DNA of 5,363 bases from Actinomycetota bacterium (GCA_003157715.1 PMKK01000188.1:1-5363), one strand, 5' to 3'. Counted from the first letter of the stretch, positions 1 to 5,363 are shown. A program made the numbers and translations. The notes: generated by a model from the sequence alone, not told the origin.

Positions 1-492
1 TGGTCGCTCGACGGCCTCGCGCCGCGCTGGTGCGCCGAGGTGCATCGCCGCTGGCACACGCCATACCGCGCCCTGAGCCTGACCTTCGCCGTGGCGACCG
101 TGTTCACGGCGCTCATGATCTACGCCCATCTCTCGCTGCTGTCGGGCATGATCGTGATGTTCATCGAGTGGCTCTGCGTGGCCCTGGTGGCGATCGTGGT
201 GCCGCGAGTGGCCGGCAGTCGCGGCTTCGTGCTGCCCCCGGCCGCACGCTTCTGGGGCCTGAGCTCGCTCACCTGGTGGGGTCTGCTGACCGTGCCGCCG
301 GTGCTGGTGGCCGCCTACCTCAACCTGACCGACGCCAACTCCGGCACCAGCGTCGCCCACCAGCCCAAGGCGCTGCTGCTCTGGCTCGGTATCCTGGCCG
401 GCTGCTTTGTCGTCTACCGTGTCGTGGCCGTGCTGCGCGAGCGGCGCGGCACCAGCCTCGACCTGGCGGTCAGGCTGCTGCCGCCCGACTGA
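1..492 (+). CDS. APC-superfamily amino-acid permease, C-terminal part (5' end outside window)
   Basis: The frame is open from base 1 and stops with TGA at 490-492, leaving 163 residues of a longer protein. An in-frame GTG at 40 is probably an internal Val, because coding sequence continues upstream of it. About four hydrophobic segments are visible, at residues 23-41, 46-67, 86-107 and 124-144. The stretch before the first, APRWCAEVHRRWHTPYRAL, resembles the cytoplasmic loop of APC-superfamily transporters (typically APxWxxxVxxRxxTPxxAL). The tail, RRGTSLDLAVRLLPPD, resembles the common ending of this group (basic residues, G-x-D-L, then PPE or PPD). From family knowledge, these are inner-membrane secondary transporters that move amino acids or polyamines with protons or by exchange. 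Substrate-binding residues sit in the missing N-terminal helices, so substrate cannot be named. The class is fairly secure. Confidence 0.75.
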   Translation, partial: WSLDGLAPRWCAEVHRRWHTPYRALSLTFAVATVFTALMIYAHLSLLSGMIVMFIEWLCVALVAIVVPRVAGSRGFVLPPAARFWGLSSLTWWGLLTVPPVLVAAYLNLTDANSGTSVAHQPKALLLWLGILAGCFVVYRVVAVLRERRGTSLDLAVRLLPPD

Positions 493-501
493 GAGCCGCA
501 A

Positions 502-531
502 GGCCGGCGCGTCGGTCCGCGGTCGCCGGCC
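502..531 (+). terminator. GC-rich hairpin after the permease gene, possible terminator
   Basis: GGCCGGCG at 502-509 pairs perfectly with CGCCGGCC at 524-531, giving an 8-bp stem with a 14-base loop, ten bases after the permease stop codon. No T tract follows. Position and stem strength suggest transcription end for the permease, as is often seen with U-poor hairpins in high-GC bacteria, but chance pairing in GC-rich DNA is possible. Confidence 0.35.
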
Positions 532-606
532 ATCTCCGCGTCGGACGTACCGGCCACCGTGTTCACGCTAACGGACGCTGCTCACGGTTTGCTCATCGAC
601 CGCGGC

Positions 607-612
607 TATCAT
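607..612 (+). promoter_or_regulatory. -10 box TATCAT placed for a leaderless transcript of the nitroreductase gene
   Basis: TATCAT fits the TANNNT consensus and ends six bases before the ATG at 619. Standard -10 to +1 spacing puts the transcription start on the A of that ATG. No Shine-Dalgarno sequence is seen before 619. A good -35 element is missing (around 584-590 the sequence is ACGGTTT). Leaderless mRNAs with this geometry are known to be common in Actinobacteria. Confidence 0.45.
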
Positions 613-618
613 GTCGTC

Positions 619-1404
619 ATGGAGCTCTCCCCCGCCTGGTACGACGCCATCGCCGCGCGAACCTCGCAACGCCGCTACGAACCGCGGCCGATCCCCGACG
701 AGATCGCGTCCCGTTTACGCTCGTTTGACACGGCCGGACCACCACCCCCGAACGCGCGCGTGGTCATCGTCGACGGCGAGACCGATCGGCTGTTCACCGG
801 CGTCCTCGGCAGCTACGGGGCCGTCGAGGGGGCGCCGCTCGCGGCGGCATTCCTGGGGCGCGAGGAACACGAGGGCGACGTGGGGTATCTGGGCGAAGCG
901 TTCATCCTCGAGGCAACGAGCCTGGGGCTGGGCACATGCTGGATCGCGGGGTCGTTCGACAAGGAGCGCACCGGCGGCCTCGTCGCGCTCGAATCGGGCG
1001 AACGTGTCATGGCCCTCACGCCGGTGGGCACGCCGGTCGAGCGGCGCCCGCGCGGCGAACGGCTGTTGCGCCGGGCAGTCGGGGCATCGAAACGGCTCTC
1101 GCTCGACAAGCTCGCCCCCGGCATCGACGACCCGAGCAGCGGTGAGTCACGCTGGCCCGCCTGGGCGCGGACGGCCGTCGCTGCCGCGCGGCTCGCGCCT
1201 TCAGGCGCCAATCGTCAGCCCTGGCGTTTTCGCTACGACGGACGCGGCCTTGTGCTCACGCAGGCCGCCAAGCTCTACTGGACCGCGCCCCTCGACTTCG
1301 GCATCGCTCGGCTCCACATGGAGCTGGGGGCGGCGCGCGAGGGCGTGAGGGGAACATGGGAAGAGCTGGCCGAGCCCGACGTCGCGCGCTTCGTGGCGGA
1401 GTGA
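619..1404 (+). CDS. Nitroreductase-family flavoprotein, fused pseudo-dimer (TM1586-like) type
   Basis: This 261-residue soluble protein looks like an FMN-dependent nitroreductase-fold enzyme. RTSQRRY at residues 14-20 matches the N-terminal FMN-phosphate-binding RRS(x)RxY motif. GLGTCWIAGSF at 103-113 matches the second FMN-contact motif. AARLAPSGANRQPWRF at 189-204 matches the APSxxNxQPW motif, which in ordinary nitroreductases lies near the N-terminus, before GLGxCW. Here it lies after it, and the first half instead reads FDTAGPPPPNARVVIV. This arrangement fits the 'putative TM nitroreductase' group, in which one chain supplies both halves of the usual homodimer. I chose ATG 619 because the sequence then begins at the usual point (WYDAIAARTSQRRY) and because of the -10 box before it; a GTG at 559 would add 20 unrelated-looking residues. 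The family uses NAD(P)H to reduce nitro compounds, quinones or flavins, but the substrate is unknown here. The gene converges on the membrane-protein gene at 1513-2007. Confidence 0.82.
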   Translation: MELSPAWYDAIAARTSQRRYEPRPIPDEIASRLRSFDTAGPPPPNARVVIVDGETDRLFTGVLGSYGAVEGAPLAAAFLGREEHEGDVGYLGEAFILEATSLGLGTCWIAGSFDKERTGGLVALESGERVMALTPVGTPVERRPRGERLLRRAVGASKRLSLDKLAPGIDDPSSGESRWPAWARTAVAAARLAPSGANRQPWRFRYDGRGLVLTQAAKLYWTAPLDFGIARLHMELGAAREGVRGTWEELAEPDVARFVAE

Positions 1405-1442
1405 CCTGCGGTCATCTCTCCCAGGGTCGCGAAGATCGGCTC

Positions 1443-1462
1443 GGCTCGCCACACAGTGAGCC
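1443..1462. terminator. Hairpin between convergent genes, possible terminator
   Basis: GGCTCGC at 1443-1449 pairs with GTGAGCC at 1456-1462 (seven pairs, one of them G-U on the plus-strand RNA) around a six-base loop CACACA. It begins 38 bases after the nitroreductase stop. No T tract follows, so the call rests on position and pairing only. Confidence 0.3.
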
Positions 1463-1487
1463 ATCGCAGCACGCCGCAGCCGGGGGT

Positions 1488-1505
1488 GTCGGGACACGAC
1501 CCGAC
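1488..1505. terminator. Hairpin just past the membrane-protein stop codon, possible terminator
   Basis: GTCGGG at 1488-1493 pairs with CCCGAC at 1500-1505 around a six-base loop. It lies seven bases beyond the minus-strand stop codon at 1513-1515, where a terminator for that gene would be expected. An overlapping palindrome, GTGTC-GG-GACAC (1486-1497), offers an alternative fold. There is no U tract in either direction. Confidence 0.28.
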
Positions 1506-1512
1506 CGGCGCT

Positions 1513-2007
1513 TCAGGCCGAGGGCCGCTCCTTGCCGATCTCGTCGAGCACCCCGTCGAGGGCCGCACCCCGTTCGGCGGTCGCGGCTTGCTCCTCGTGC
1601 AGCCGGGCCCGCTCCCCGGGGCTGAGCTCGGCGGCGAGGCTGCCGACCCGCGACATCGTCGAGCCGATCATGGTGACCACGTACCAGACGACGACGCCCC
1701 ACAGCAGGACGACCATGAGAATCGTGAACCACCAGTTATGGGACACCCGGGCGACAACGGCGAGGAAGCCGAGGACGACTACCGCGGCCCGCAGCCCGTC
1801 GCTCGGTGCACGCCCGGTGATTCTCTGGCCGAGCGGCGTGAAGACCGCCGCGGCCAGCGCGACCCAAGCGACCACCATGATCGCGAGGGTCGCGGGGCTG
1901 TCCGCCCAGGAATGGAACGTCTGGAGCTGCTGCTGGGTACCCGTGTCGGCGCCCAGCAGCGGTGCGGCCGCGACCAGCCCGAAGCGCTGGCCTTGTGGGA
2001 TCTTCAC
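1513..2007 (-). CDS. Unrecognised three-helix membrane protein (hypothetical)
   Basis: I do not recognise a family for this 164-residue protein. It has a polar N-terminal segment (residues 1-38, Gln-rich around 25-29) and three hydrophobic segments at about 39-57, 72-88 and 93-115. The third is rich in Trp and Val. A charged, helical tail (116-164) with many Glu, Arg and Ala residues probably lies in the cytoplasm and could form a coiled coil. R62, R66 and R73 between helices 1 and 2 suggest that loop is cytoplasmic. Clean alternation of hydrophobic and charged segments, which overlapping frames lack, supports real coding. The start is GTG at 2007, the first permitted start in frame, with GGGGTGG (minus strand, 2018-2012) as a weak ribosome site four bases away and a promoter 49-76 bases upstream. 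The stop is TGA at 1515-1513. It is convergent with the nitroreductase gene and divergent from the rubrerythrin-like gene. No function can be assigned. Confidence 0.72.
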   Translation of the reverse strand: MKIPQGQRFGLVAAAPLLGADTGTQQQLQTFHSWADSPATLAIMVVAWVALAAAVFTPLGQRITGRAPSDGLRAAVVVLGFLAVVARVSHNWWFTILMVVLLWGVVVWYVVTMIGSTMSRVGSLAAELSPGERARLHEEQAATAERGAALDGVLDEIGKERPSA

Positions 2008-2011
2008 CGCG

Positions 2012-2018
2012 CCACCCC
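2012..2018 (-). promoter_or_regulatory. Weak ribosome binding site for the membrane-protein gene
   Basis: On the minus strand GGGGTGG ends four bases before the GTG start at 2007. It only partly matches AGGAGG, but it is the only purine-rich stretch near the start and helps choose it. Confidence 0.35.
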
Positions 2019-2055
2019 GCTCTCGTAGTGCACCGGATCGATGCCCGCCATTCTT

Positions 2056-2083
2056 ATCATACGATGCAGAAGCGCCCGATCAA
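2056..2083 (-). promoter_or_regulatory. Sigma70-type promoter for the minus-strand membrane-protein gene
   Basis: Reading leftwards, TTGATC (2083-2078) is followed after 16 bases by TATGAT (2061-2056). The -35 box matches TTGACA at four of six positions and the -10 box matches TATAAT at five of six. Predicted transcription start is near 2049, giving a leader of about 40 bases before the GTG at 2007. The element sits in a locally A/T-richer stretch, which adds weight in this GC-rich background. Confidence 0.55.
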
Positions 2084-2092
2084 CGTAACTTC

Positions 2093-2106
2093 CTATCCCC
2101 TATCCC
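2093..2106. repeat. Tandem 7-base repeat CTATCCC x2 between divergent promoters
   Basis: CTATCCC occurs twice back to back, at 2093-2099 and 2100-2106. It lies between the leftward promoter (2056-2083) and the rightward promoter (2116-2145), ten bases upstream of the rightward -35 box. It could be a binding site for a regulator acting on one or both genes, or simple replication slippage. No dyad symmetry is seen in the unit. Confidence 0.4.
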
Positions 2107-2115
2107 AGCCACGCA

Positions 2116-2145
2116 TTGACGCTCCGCCGACCTCGTCCGTATCAT
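2116..2145 (+). promoter_or_regulatory. Sigma70-type promoter for the rubrerythrin-like gene
   Basis: TTGACG (2116-2121) and TATCAT (2140-2145) are separated by 18 bases. The -35 box matches consensus at five of six positions, and the -10 box is the same hexamer found before the nitroreductase gene. The predicted start near 2152 leaves a leader of about 38 bases before the ATG at 2190, which supports that ATG over any upstream start. Confidence 0.6.
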
Positions 2146-2189
2146 CGTCTCCAGCGCGCCCTCGTGCGCAAGGGCCCGCGGCCACCGCC

Positions 2190-2897
2190 ATGAACGGCAC
2201 CACCGACATCGCCGGCACTACCCGCATCCTGGGCGAGACCCTCGAGCTCGAACGCGAAGCGACACGGCGGTACGCGGAACACCAGTCGTGGGCCGCCGAT
2301 CCGCGGCTGTGCGCCTACTGGGAAGGACTGCGGCGCAACGAGAGCGAGCATCGTGCGCAGATCCTCGCCGAGCTCGGGCGACTCGGCGCGGCGCGCGAGC
2401 GGCTTGCTCCGCCTGCCGAACCGCGCCCCGGCGCCAGTCTGGACGATGGCGCTGGCCCGGCCATCGGTGCCGCCCCGCCCGACGATATCGCCTCGTCCGA
2501 CGACGCCTTCCCTGCCGACGCCGCCGCACCCGACCCCGGCCCCGGCGACCCCCGCGGCCTTGCCCGCGCCCTCGCCGCGCTGCGCTCCGACGTCGAGTTC
2601 GAGCGCGCCGCGGTCGAGAAGTACGCTCAGTTCGCCAAGGCGCTCGACGACCCCCGCCTCAAGGCCCTCATGCGCGAGCTCGTGCGCGCCGAGACCGGTC
2701 ACGGCCGCGGGCTGAAGCGCATGATCGAACAGGTGACGGCCACCGGCTACCCGGTCGTCCTCTTCTGCCCCACCTGTGGCTGGCAGCTCGACTTCGGCGC
2801 CGCGCCGTCGGAGGGCGCCAGGGTCCACTGCCCGATGTGCGCCATGACCTTCGCCCTGGCCGTGCGCGACGGGCAGTTCGTGCTCGACAGGGTCTAG
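2190..2897 (+). CDS. Rubrerythrin-like diiron protein with acidic linker and C-terminal Cys4 ribbon
   Basis: This 235-residue protein has two helical halves that match each other. Residues 18-54 carry E19, E21, Y28, the tetrapeptide DPRL (37-40) and E51-x-x-H54. Residues 135-171 carry E136, E138, Y145, DPRL (154-157) and E168-x-x-H171. The offset is 117 residues throughout, without gaps. Together they supply the Glu, ExxH, Glu, ExxH ligand set expected of a ferritin-like four-helix bundle. The halves are joined by a Pro/Ala/Asp-rich acidic linker (about 73-121). The C-terminus has CPTCGW (193-198) and CPMCAM (214-219), a rubredoxin-like or zinc-ribbon Cys4 site with 17 residues between the pairs, longer than usual for rubrerythrin rubredoxin domains. 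Rubrerythrins are known to reduce hydrogen peroxide in the cytoplasm, chiefly in anaerobes; that role is inferred here. ATG 2190 is preferred because upstream sequence in this frame is promoter DNA. Only a weak AAGGG lies 15 bases before it. Confidence 0.78.
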   Translation: MNGTTDIAGTTRILGETLELEREATRRYAEHQSWAADPRLCAYWEGLRRNESEHRAQILAELGRLGAARERLAPPAEPRPGASLDDGAGPAIGAAPPDDIASSDDAFPADAAAPDPGPGDPRGLARALAALRSDVEFERAAVEKYAQFAKALDDPRLKALMRELVRAETGHGRGLKRMIEQVTATGYPVVLFCPTCGWQLDFGAAPSEGARVHCPMCAMTFALAVRDGQFVLDRV

Positions 2898-2917
2898 GTC
2901 CGCGCGGCACTCACCGT

Positions 2918-2944
2918 GGCGCCCGGCTCACGCCCCGGGCCGCC
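2918..2944 (+). terminator. Bulged GC hairpin after the rubrerythrin-like gene, possible terminator
   Basis: GCCCGG (2921-2926) pairs with CCGGGC (2935-2940) around an eight-base loop. With one bulged C at 2941, GGC (2918-2920) also pairs with GCC (2942-2944), giving nine pairs. It begins 21 bases after the stop. A second small stem, AATCC/GGATT (2953-2957 with 2963-2967), follows and leads into TTGTTTT at 2972-2978, which could act as a short U tract. The evidence is positional. Confidence 0.33.
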
Positions 2945-2971
2945 CCGATTCTAATCCCCTCCGGATTCGGG

Positions 2972-2999
2972 TTGTTTTGGTGCACAAAAGGTCTATGCT
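2972..2999 (+). promoter_or_regulatory. Candidate sigma70-type promoter for the S55 peptidase gene
   Basis: TTGTTT (2972-2977) and TATGCT (2994-2999) are 16 bases apart, in one of the few A/T-rich stretches of the window. Predicted transcription start is near 3006, giving a leader of about 54 bases before the ATG at 3060. The matches to consensus are moderate. Confidence 0.45.
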
Positions 3000-3048
3000 C
3001 GTACGACGTTTCACTCTATGAGACGTCCCAAGGGGCTTGGGTCACTAC

Positions 3049-3055
3049 GGGAGGG
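3049..3055 (+). promoter_or_regulatory. Ribosome binding site deciding the S55 gene start
   Basis: GGGAGGG ends four bases before the ATG at 3060. It is the clearest Shine-Dalgarno sequence in the window and, with the signal peptide that follows at once, fixes this start. Confidence 0.75.
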
Positions 3056-3059
3056 AACC

Positions 3060-5363
3060 ATGCACAGATCGGTCCGTCCGGGCGGCATTCGCGTGCCGCT
3101 GCTACTTCTCATCGTCGCGATGGCGGTGACTGTCGTCTGTGCGGTAGCCGCCGCGCCGGCGGTGGCCGCGCCCACCGAACCCACGCTCACGACCGACGCT
3201 CTGCAGACGCAGATCACCGCTGCCGGCGCCGCTGGGCTCGACGGCTACTTCAACACCGTCCTGAAGGGGACGACGATCTCCCAGGTGGCGGTCAAGATCC
3301 TGGCCGTCGCCGACGGGCAGAACCCCAACGACGGCTCCCAGCTCATCCTGTTCCAGATCACCGACCCGACGGTACTGGCCGAAGGCGGCCTTGCCGAGGG
3401 CATGAGCGGTAGCCCGCTGCGTGTGGGCAACGCCGCCGCTCCGGACAACGTCAACGATCCGCTGGTCGGCGCCGTCTCGTACGGCGACATCTTCACCACG
3501 AACGGCCTGGGCTTCGCCACACCGATCGGCCTCATGTCGTCGATCGAGACCAACTACCCGGTCACGGTCGGCGCGCATGCCGGCGCGCACGCGACGACGT
3601 CGCCGCTGCTCAAGGCCGCCGGACCGGTCCTGCCGAAGACCAGGACGCTCGCCCTGGCGCAGCCGATCAAGACCGCCGCCGGCGCCTTCGGCAAGTTCAT
3701 CGTGGCCCGCAATCACGCGGCAGCCCGCGCCCTTCACCCGGCGGCAGGCACCGCGGTCTTCGTGCCGCTCAGCGCGGTCGAGGTCGGCGGCGTGCCGACC
3801 GGCAGCCGGGCCTATAAGGAGCTCAGCGCCCAGCTCGCCAAGCGCGGCGTCGACATCATCCCCGCCGGCGGCGGGGTCGGCGGAGGCGTCGGCGACCCGC
3901 CGACAACTCCCGTGGCCGGCGGCTCGGTGGCTGCCGTACTTGCTCACGGCTACTTCTGGGCCGCCTTCGTGGGAACCGTCACCTACACCCACGACGTCAG
4001 CCTCACCGACACCAATAAGGTAGTCGTGGCCTTCGGCCACCCGGCCGACTACGACGGCGCCTCTGGCCTCGAGATGGCCAACGCCACCGTCTCGGGCATC
4101 TGGTCCACCTCTTATGTCCCCTACAAGCTGGTCTCGCTCGGCGCCGTCTGCGGCCTGATCACGCAGGACCGCCTGTACGGCATCGCCGGCGTGACCACCG
4201 ACGCCACACCCTCTGAGGTGCCCGTCAATGCCACCGCGAAGGTCGGCTCGGGCACGGCCATCGGGAACGCCACCTACATCCCGACGTGGGTCGCCGACAA
4301 CTCCAATTGGGGTTCGTCGCTGATCTCCGACGCATGCTACTTCCCGGTCTTCAAGGCGACCGACGCCAACCAGTTCCCGGGCTTTGCCACGACCGACACC
4401 GTGGTGAAGGTCGCCGACGAGCACGGCACACCGATCACCCCGTCGGCCGAGATCAAGAACGTCTGGGACGACATGTACGACGTCGGCTACTACTCGACCT
4501 ATGACGCCTCGGACATGGTCAGCTACCTGACGTCCAACCCCAACGGCACGGCTCCGGGCGCGGTGACCGAGGTCGACTTCACGACCGTGCTCTCGCCGAC
4601 CCACCGGTCGGCCGAGATGCTCGACTTCAGCATCCCCGGCGGCCTCAGGACAGGCAACAACGTCGTGCGCACCGTGGTCCGTGACTATGGTGAAAAAGGC
4701 ACGCACGAGGTCGACGTCACGCTGAACGTCCCGGCCAAGACCCAGCTCACCGGCGACGTCGAGGTCGCGGGATCGGCCGACGGCTTCGGCTACGACAACT
4801 ACTACGACGACTCGTCCGACTACAGCCTCACCCACCCGCAGCGACATGCGGTGTTCGCCCCGGTGCCCGGCACCACGACGATCCCCGACGCAGAGTCGCT
4901 GCAAGACCTGGTCGCCGACGTCAACGCCTGGCCGGTCAACGACACGCTCGACGTGGCGTTCACCGCCGACGTCAACAACCCCGACACCGTTCCGACCGGC
5001 CCCGACGGCCTGCCCACGAACGTCCACACGTCGTCGACGACAGTCACCGACGGCACCACGCCGTGGTATGTCCAGGGCGACGTTGACAAGTACACCAGTG
5101 ACATGGTCCTGCGGCCGCAGTCGCACGTAGTCGTGCGCGGCCACACAGTGCGCCTGTACGGCTACCTCGACGCGGAAGACTCGGGCGGCACGACGGTCGC
5201 CCTCTACAGGGGCGCGGCCACCAAGCCGTTTGCCACCGTGAAGGTGCACGTGAACTCCCGTGGCAACGCGACGTTCAACACGAAGGTCAAGCTCGGCAAG
5301 GCCACGACTGTCTTCCGGGCTGTCTGGGACGGCTCCGAAAGCTACATCGGCTCGCGCGCGAGC
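3060..5363 (+). CDS. Secreted SpoIVB-type (S55) peptidase-family protein with Ig-like C-terminal module, 3' end outside window
   Basis: The frame is open for 768 codons to the window end. Residues 1-36 look like a Sec signal peptide: Arg at 3, 6 and 11, a hydrophobic core from about 12-30, and an AVA|A cleavage site near 36-37. C27 has no proper lipobox. GMSGSP at 114-119 is the signature of the S55 family; S116 aligns with the catalytic Ser of GDSGGP-type motifs. A Gly-rich loop follows (270-278), then VVAFGHP (322-328) with H327, then TQDR (368-371) and GIAG. The order GMSGSP, Gly-rich loop, AFGHP, QDRxxxIAG is what I recall from large secreted S55-domain proteins of several phyla. It is reversed from Bacillus SpoIVB, where His precedes Ser. 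Residues about 400-670 form an extended region with a DYGEKGTHEVDVTLNVP segment and SLQDLVADVNAWPVNDTL, both resembling the conserved tail of those proteins. From about 683 an Ig-like beta module begins (VVRGHTVRLYGYL, VALYRG). Peptidase activity and target are unproven. Sporulation is not implied. Confidence 0.8.
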   Translation, partial: MHRSVRPGGIRVPLLLLIVAMAVTVVCAVAAAPAVAAPTEPTLTTDALQTQITAAGAAGLDGYFNTVLKGTTISQVAVKILAVADGQNPNDGSQLILFQITDPTVLAEGGLAEGMSGSPLRVGNAAAPDNVNDPLVGAVSYGDIFTTNGLGFATPIGLMSSIETNYPVTVGAHAGAHATTSPLLKAAGPVLPKTRTLALAQPIKTAAGAFGKFIVARNHAAARALHPAAGTAVFVPLSAVEVGGVPTGSRAYKELSAQLAKRGVDIIPAGGGVGGGVGDPPTTPVAGGSVAAVLAHGYFWAAFVGTVTYTHDVSLTDTNKVVVAFGHPADYDGASGLEMANATVSGIWSTSYVPYKLVSLGAVCGLITQDRLYGIAGVTTDATPSEVPVNATAKVGSGTAIGNATYIPTWVADNSNWGSSLISDACYFPVFKATDANQFPGFATTDTVVKVADEHGTPITPSAEIKNVWDDMYDVGYYSTYDASDMVSYLTSNPNGTAPGAVTEVDFTTVLSPTHRSAEMLDFSIPGGLRTGNNVVRTVVRDYGEKGTHEVDVTLNVPAKTQLTGDVEVAGSADGFGYDNYYDDSSDYSLTHPQRHAVFAPVPGTTTIPDAESLQDLVADVNAWPVNDTLDVAFTADVNNPDTVPTGPDGLPTNVHTSSTTVTDGTTPWYVQGDVDKYTSDMVLRPQSHVVVRGHTVRLYGYLDAEDSGGTTVALYRGAATKPFATVKVHVNSRGNATFNTKVKLGKATTVFRAVWDGSESYIGSRAS

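Noticed and set aside
559..618. GTG at 559 as the nitroreductase start
   Set aside because: The added residues do not fit the family's N-terminus, and the span contains the -10 box for the start at 619.
30..728. A 232-codon frame overlapping the permease and nitroreductase genes
   Set aside because: Arg-rich shadow frame without hydrophobic segments or motifs; the permease frame ends properly at 492 with a family-like tail.
1456..2119. Open plus-strand frames opposite the membrane-protein gene
   Set aside because: Their translations are Arg/Pro/Ser-rich or Asp/Gly/His-rich low-complexity sequences, while the minus frame gives clean transmembrane helices.
1962..2189. N-terminal extension of the rubrerythrin-like protein
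   Set aside because: The extra residues are low in structure and the DNA holds two good divergent promoters and a repeat, so translation from ATG 2190 is more likely.
3120..3150. Lipoprotein signal around C27 of the S55 protein
   Set aside because: The residues before the Cys (VTVV) do not form a lipobox, and a better signal peptidase I site (AVA|A) lies nine residues further on.
2288..3412. A 374-codon plus-strand frame running across the rubrerythrin-like gene, the intergenic region and the S55 start
   Set aside because: It is almost entirely Arg/Ala/Pro, crosses a promoter and ribosome site, and overlaps two genes with clear motifs in other frames.
3102..5249. A 715-codon open frame on the minus strand, opposite the S55 gene
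   Set aside because: Its product is full of Arg, Gly, Val and Asp runs with no domain pattern. It is the shadow of a GC-rich gene whose third-position G/C bias removes stops on the other strand. The plus frame has a signal peptide, ribosome site and family motifs.

Overview
The window is high-GC DNA (strong G/C preference at third codon positions, GTG as well as ATG starts). It carries parts or all of five genes. The codon style, the leaderless-looking gene start, the Ig-like tail on a secreted protein and the mix of redox genes suggest an actinobacterial-type lineage, possibly one that meets low oxygen. This is inference from style; no marker gene in the window fixes the taxon.

Layout. Positions 1-492 (+) hold the C-terminal end of an APC-superfamily amino-acid permease, followed by a strong GC hairpin. 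A complete nitroreductase-family flavoprotein of the fused pseudo-dimer type follows at 619-1404 (+); its ATG lies exactly where a transcript from the upstream TATCAT box would begin. Convergent to it is an unrecognised three-helix membrane protein (1513-2007, -), with two hairpins between the two stop codons. Positions 2008-2189 form a divergent promoter region: one good sigma70-type promoter faces left into the membrane-protein gene and another faces right into a rubrerythrin-like diiron protein (2190-2897, +). That protein has two matching half-bundles, an acidic linker and a C-terminal Cys4 ribbon. After a 162-base intergenic stretch with its own promoter and a clear Shine-Dalgarno sequence, a large secreted protein begins at 3060 (+) and runs off the window end (768 codons visible). 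It belongs to the S55 (SpoIVB-type) peptidase group, with GMSGSP and GHP motifs and a C-terminal Ig-like module.

How they fit together. The genes look like separate transcription units rather than one operon: strand alternates, and each gene has its own promoter-like element or hairpin boundary. The nitroreductase and rubrerythrin-like genes could both serve redox or oxidative-stress defence, but only proximity suggests that. The most distinctive items are the S55 protein, whose Ser and His motifs are in the opposite order to sporulation SpoIVB, and the internally duplicated diiron protein. I found no CRISPR array, tRNA, rRNA, transposase or attachment site.
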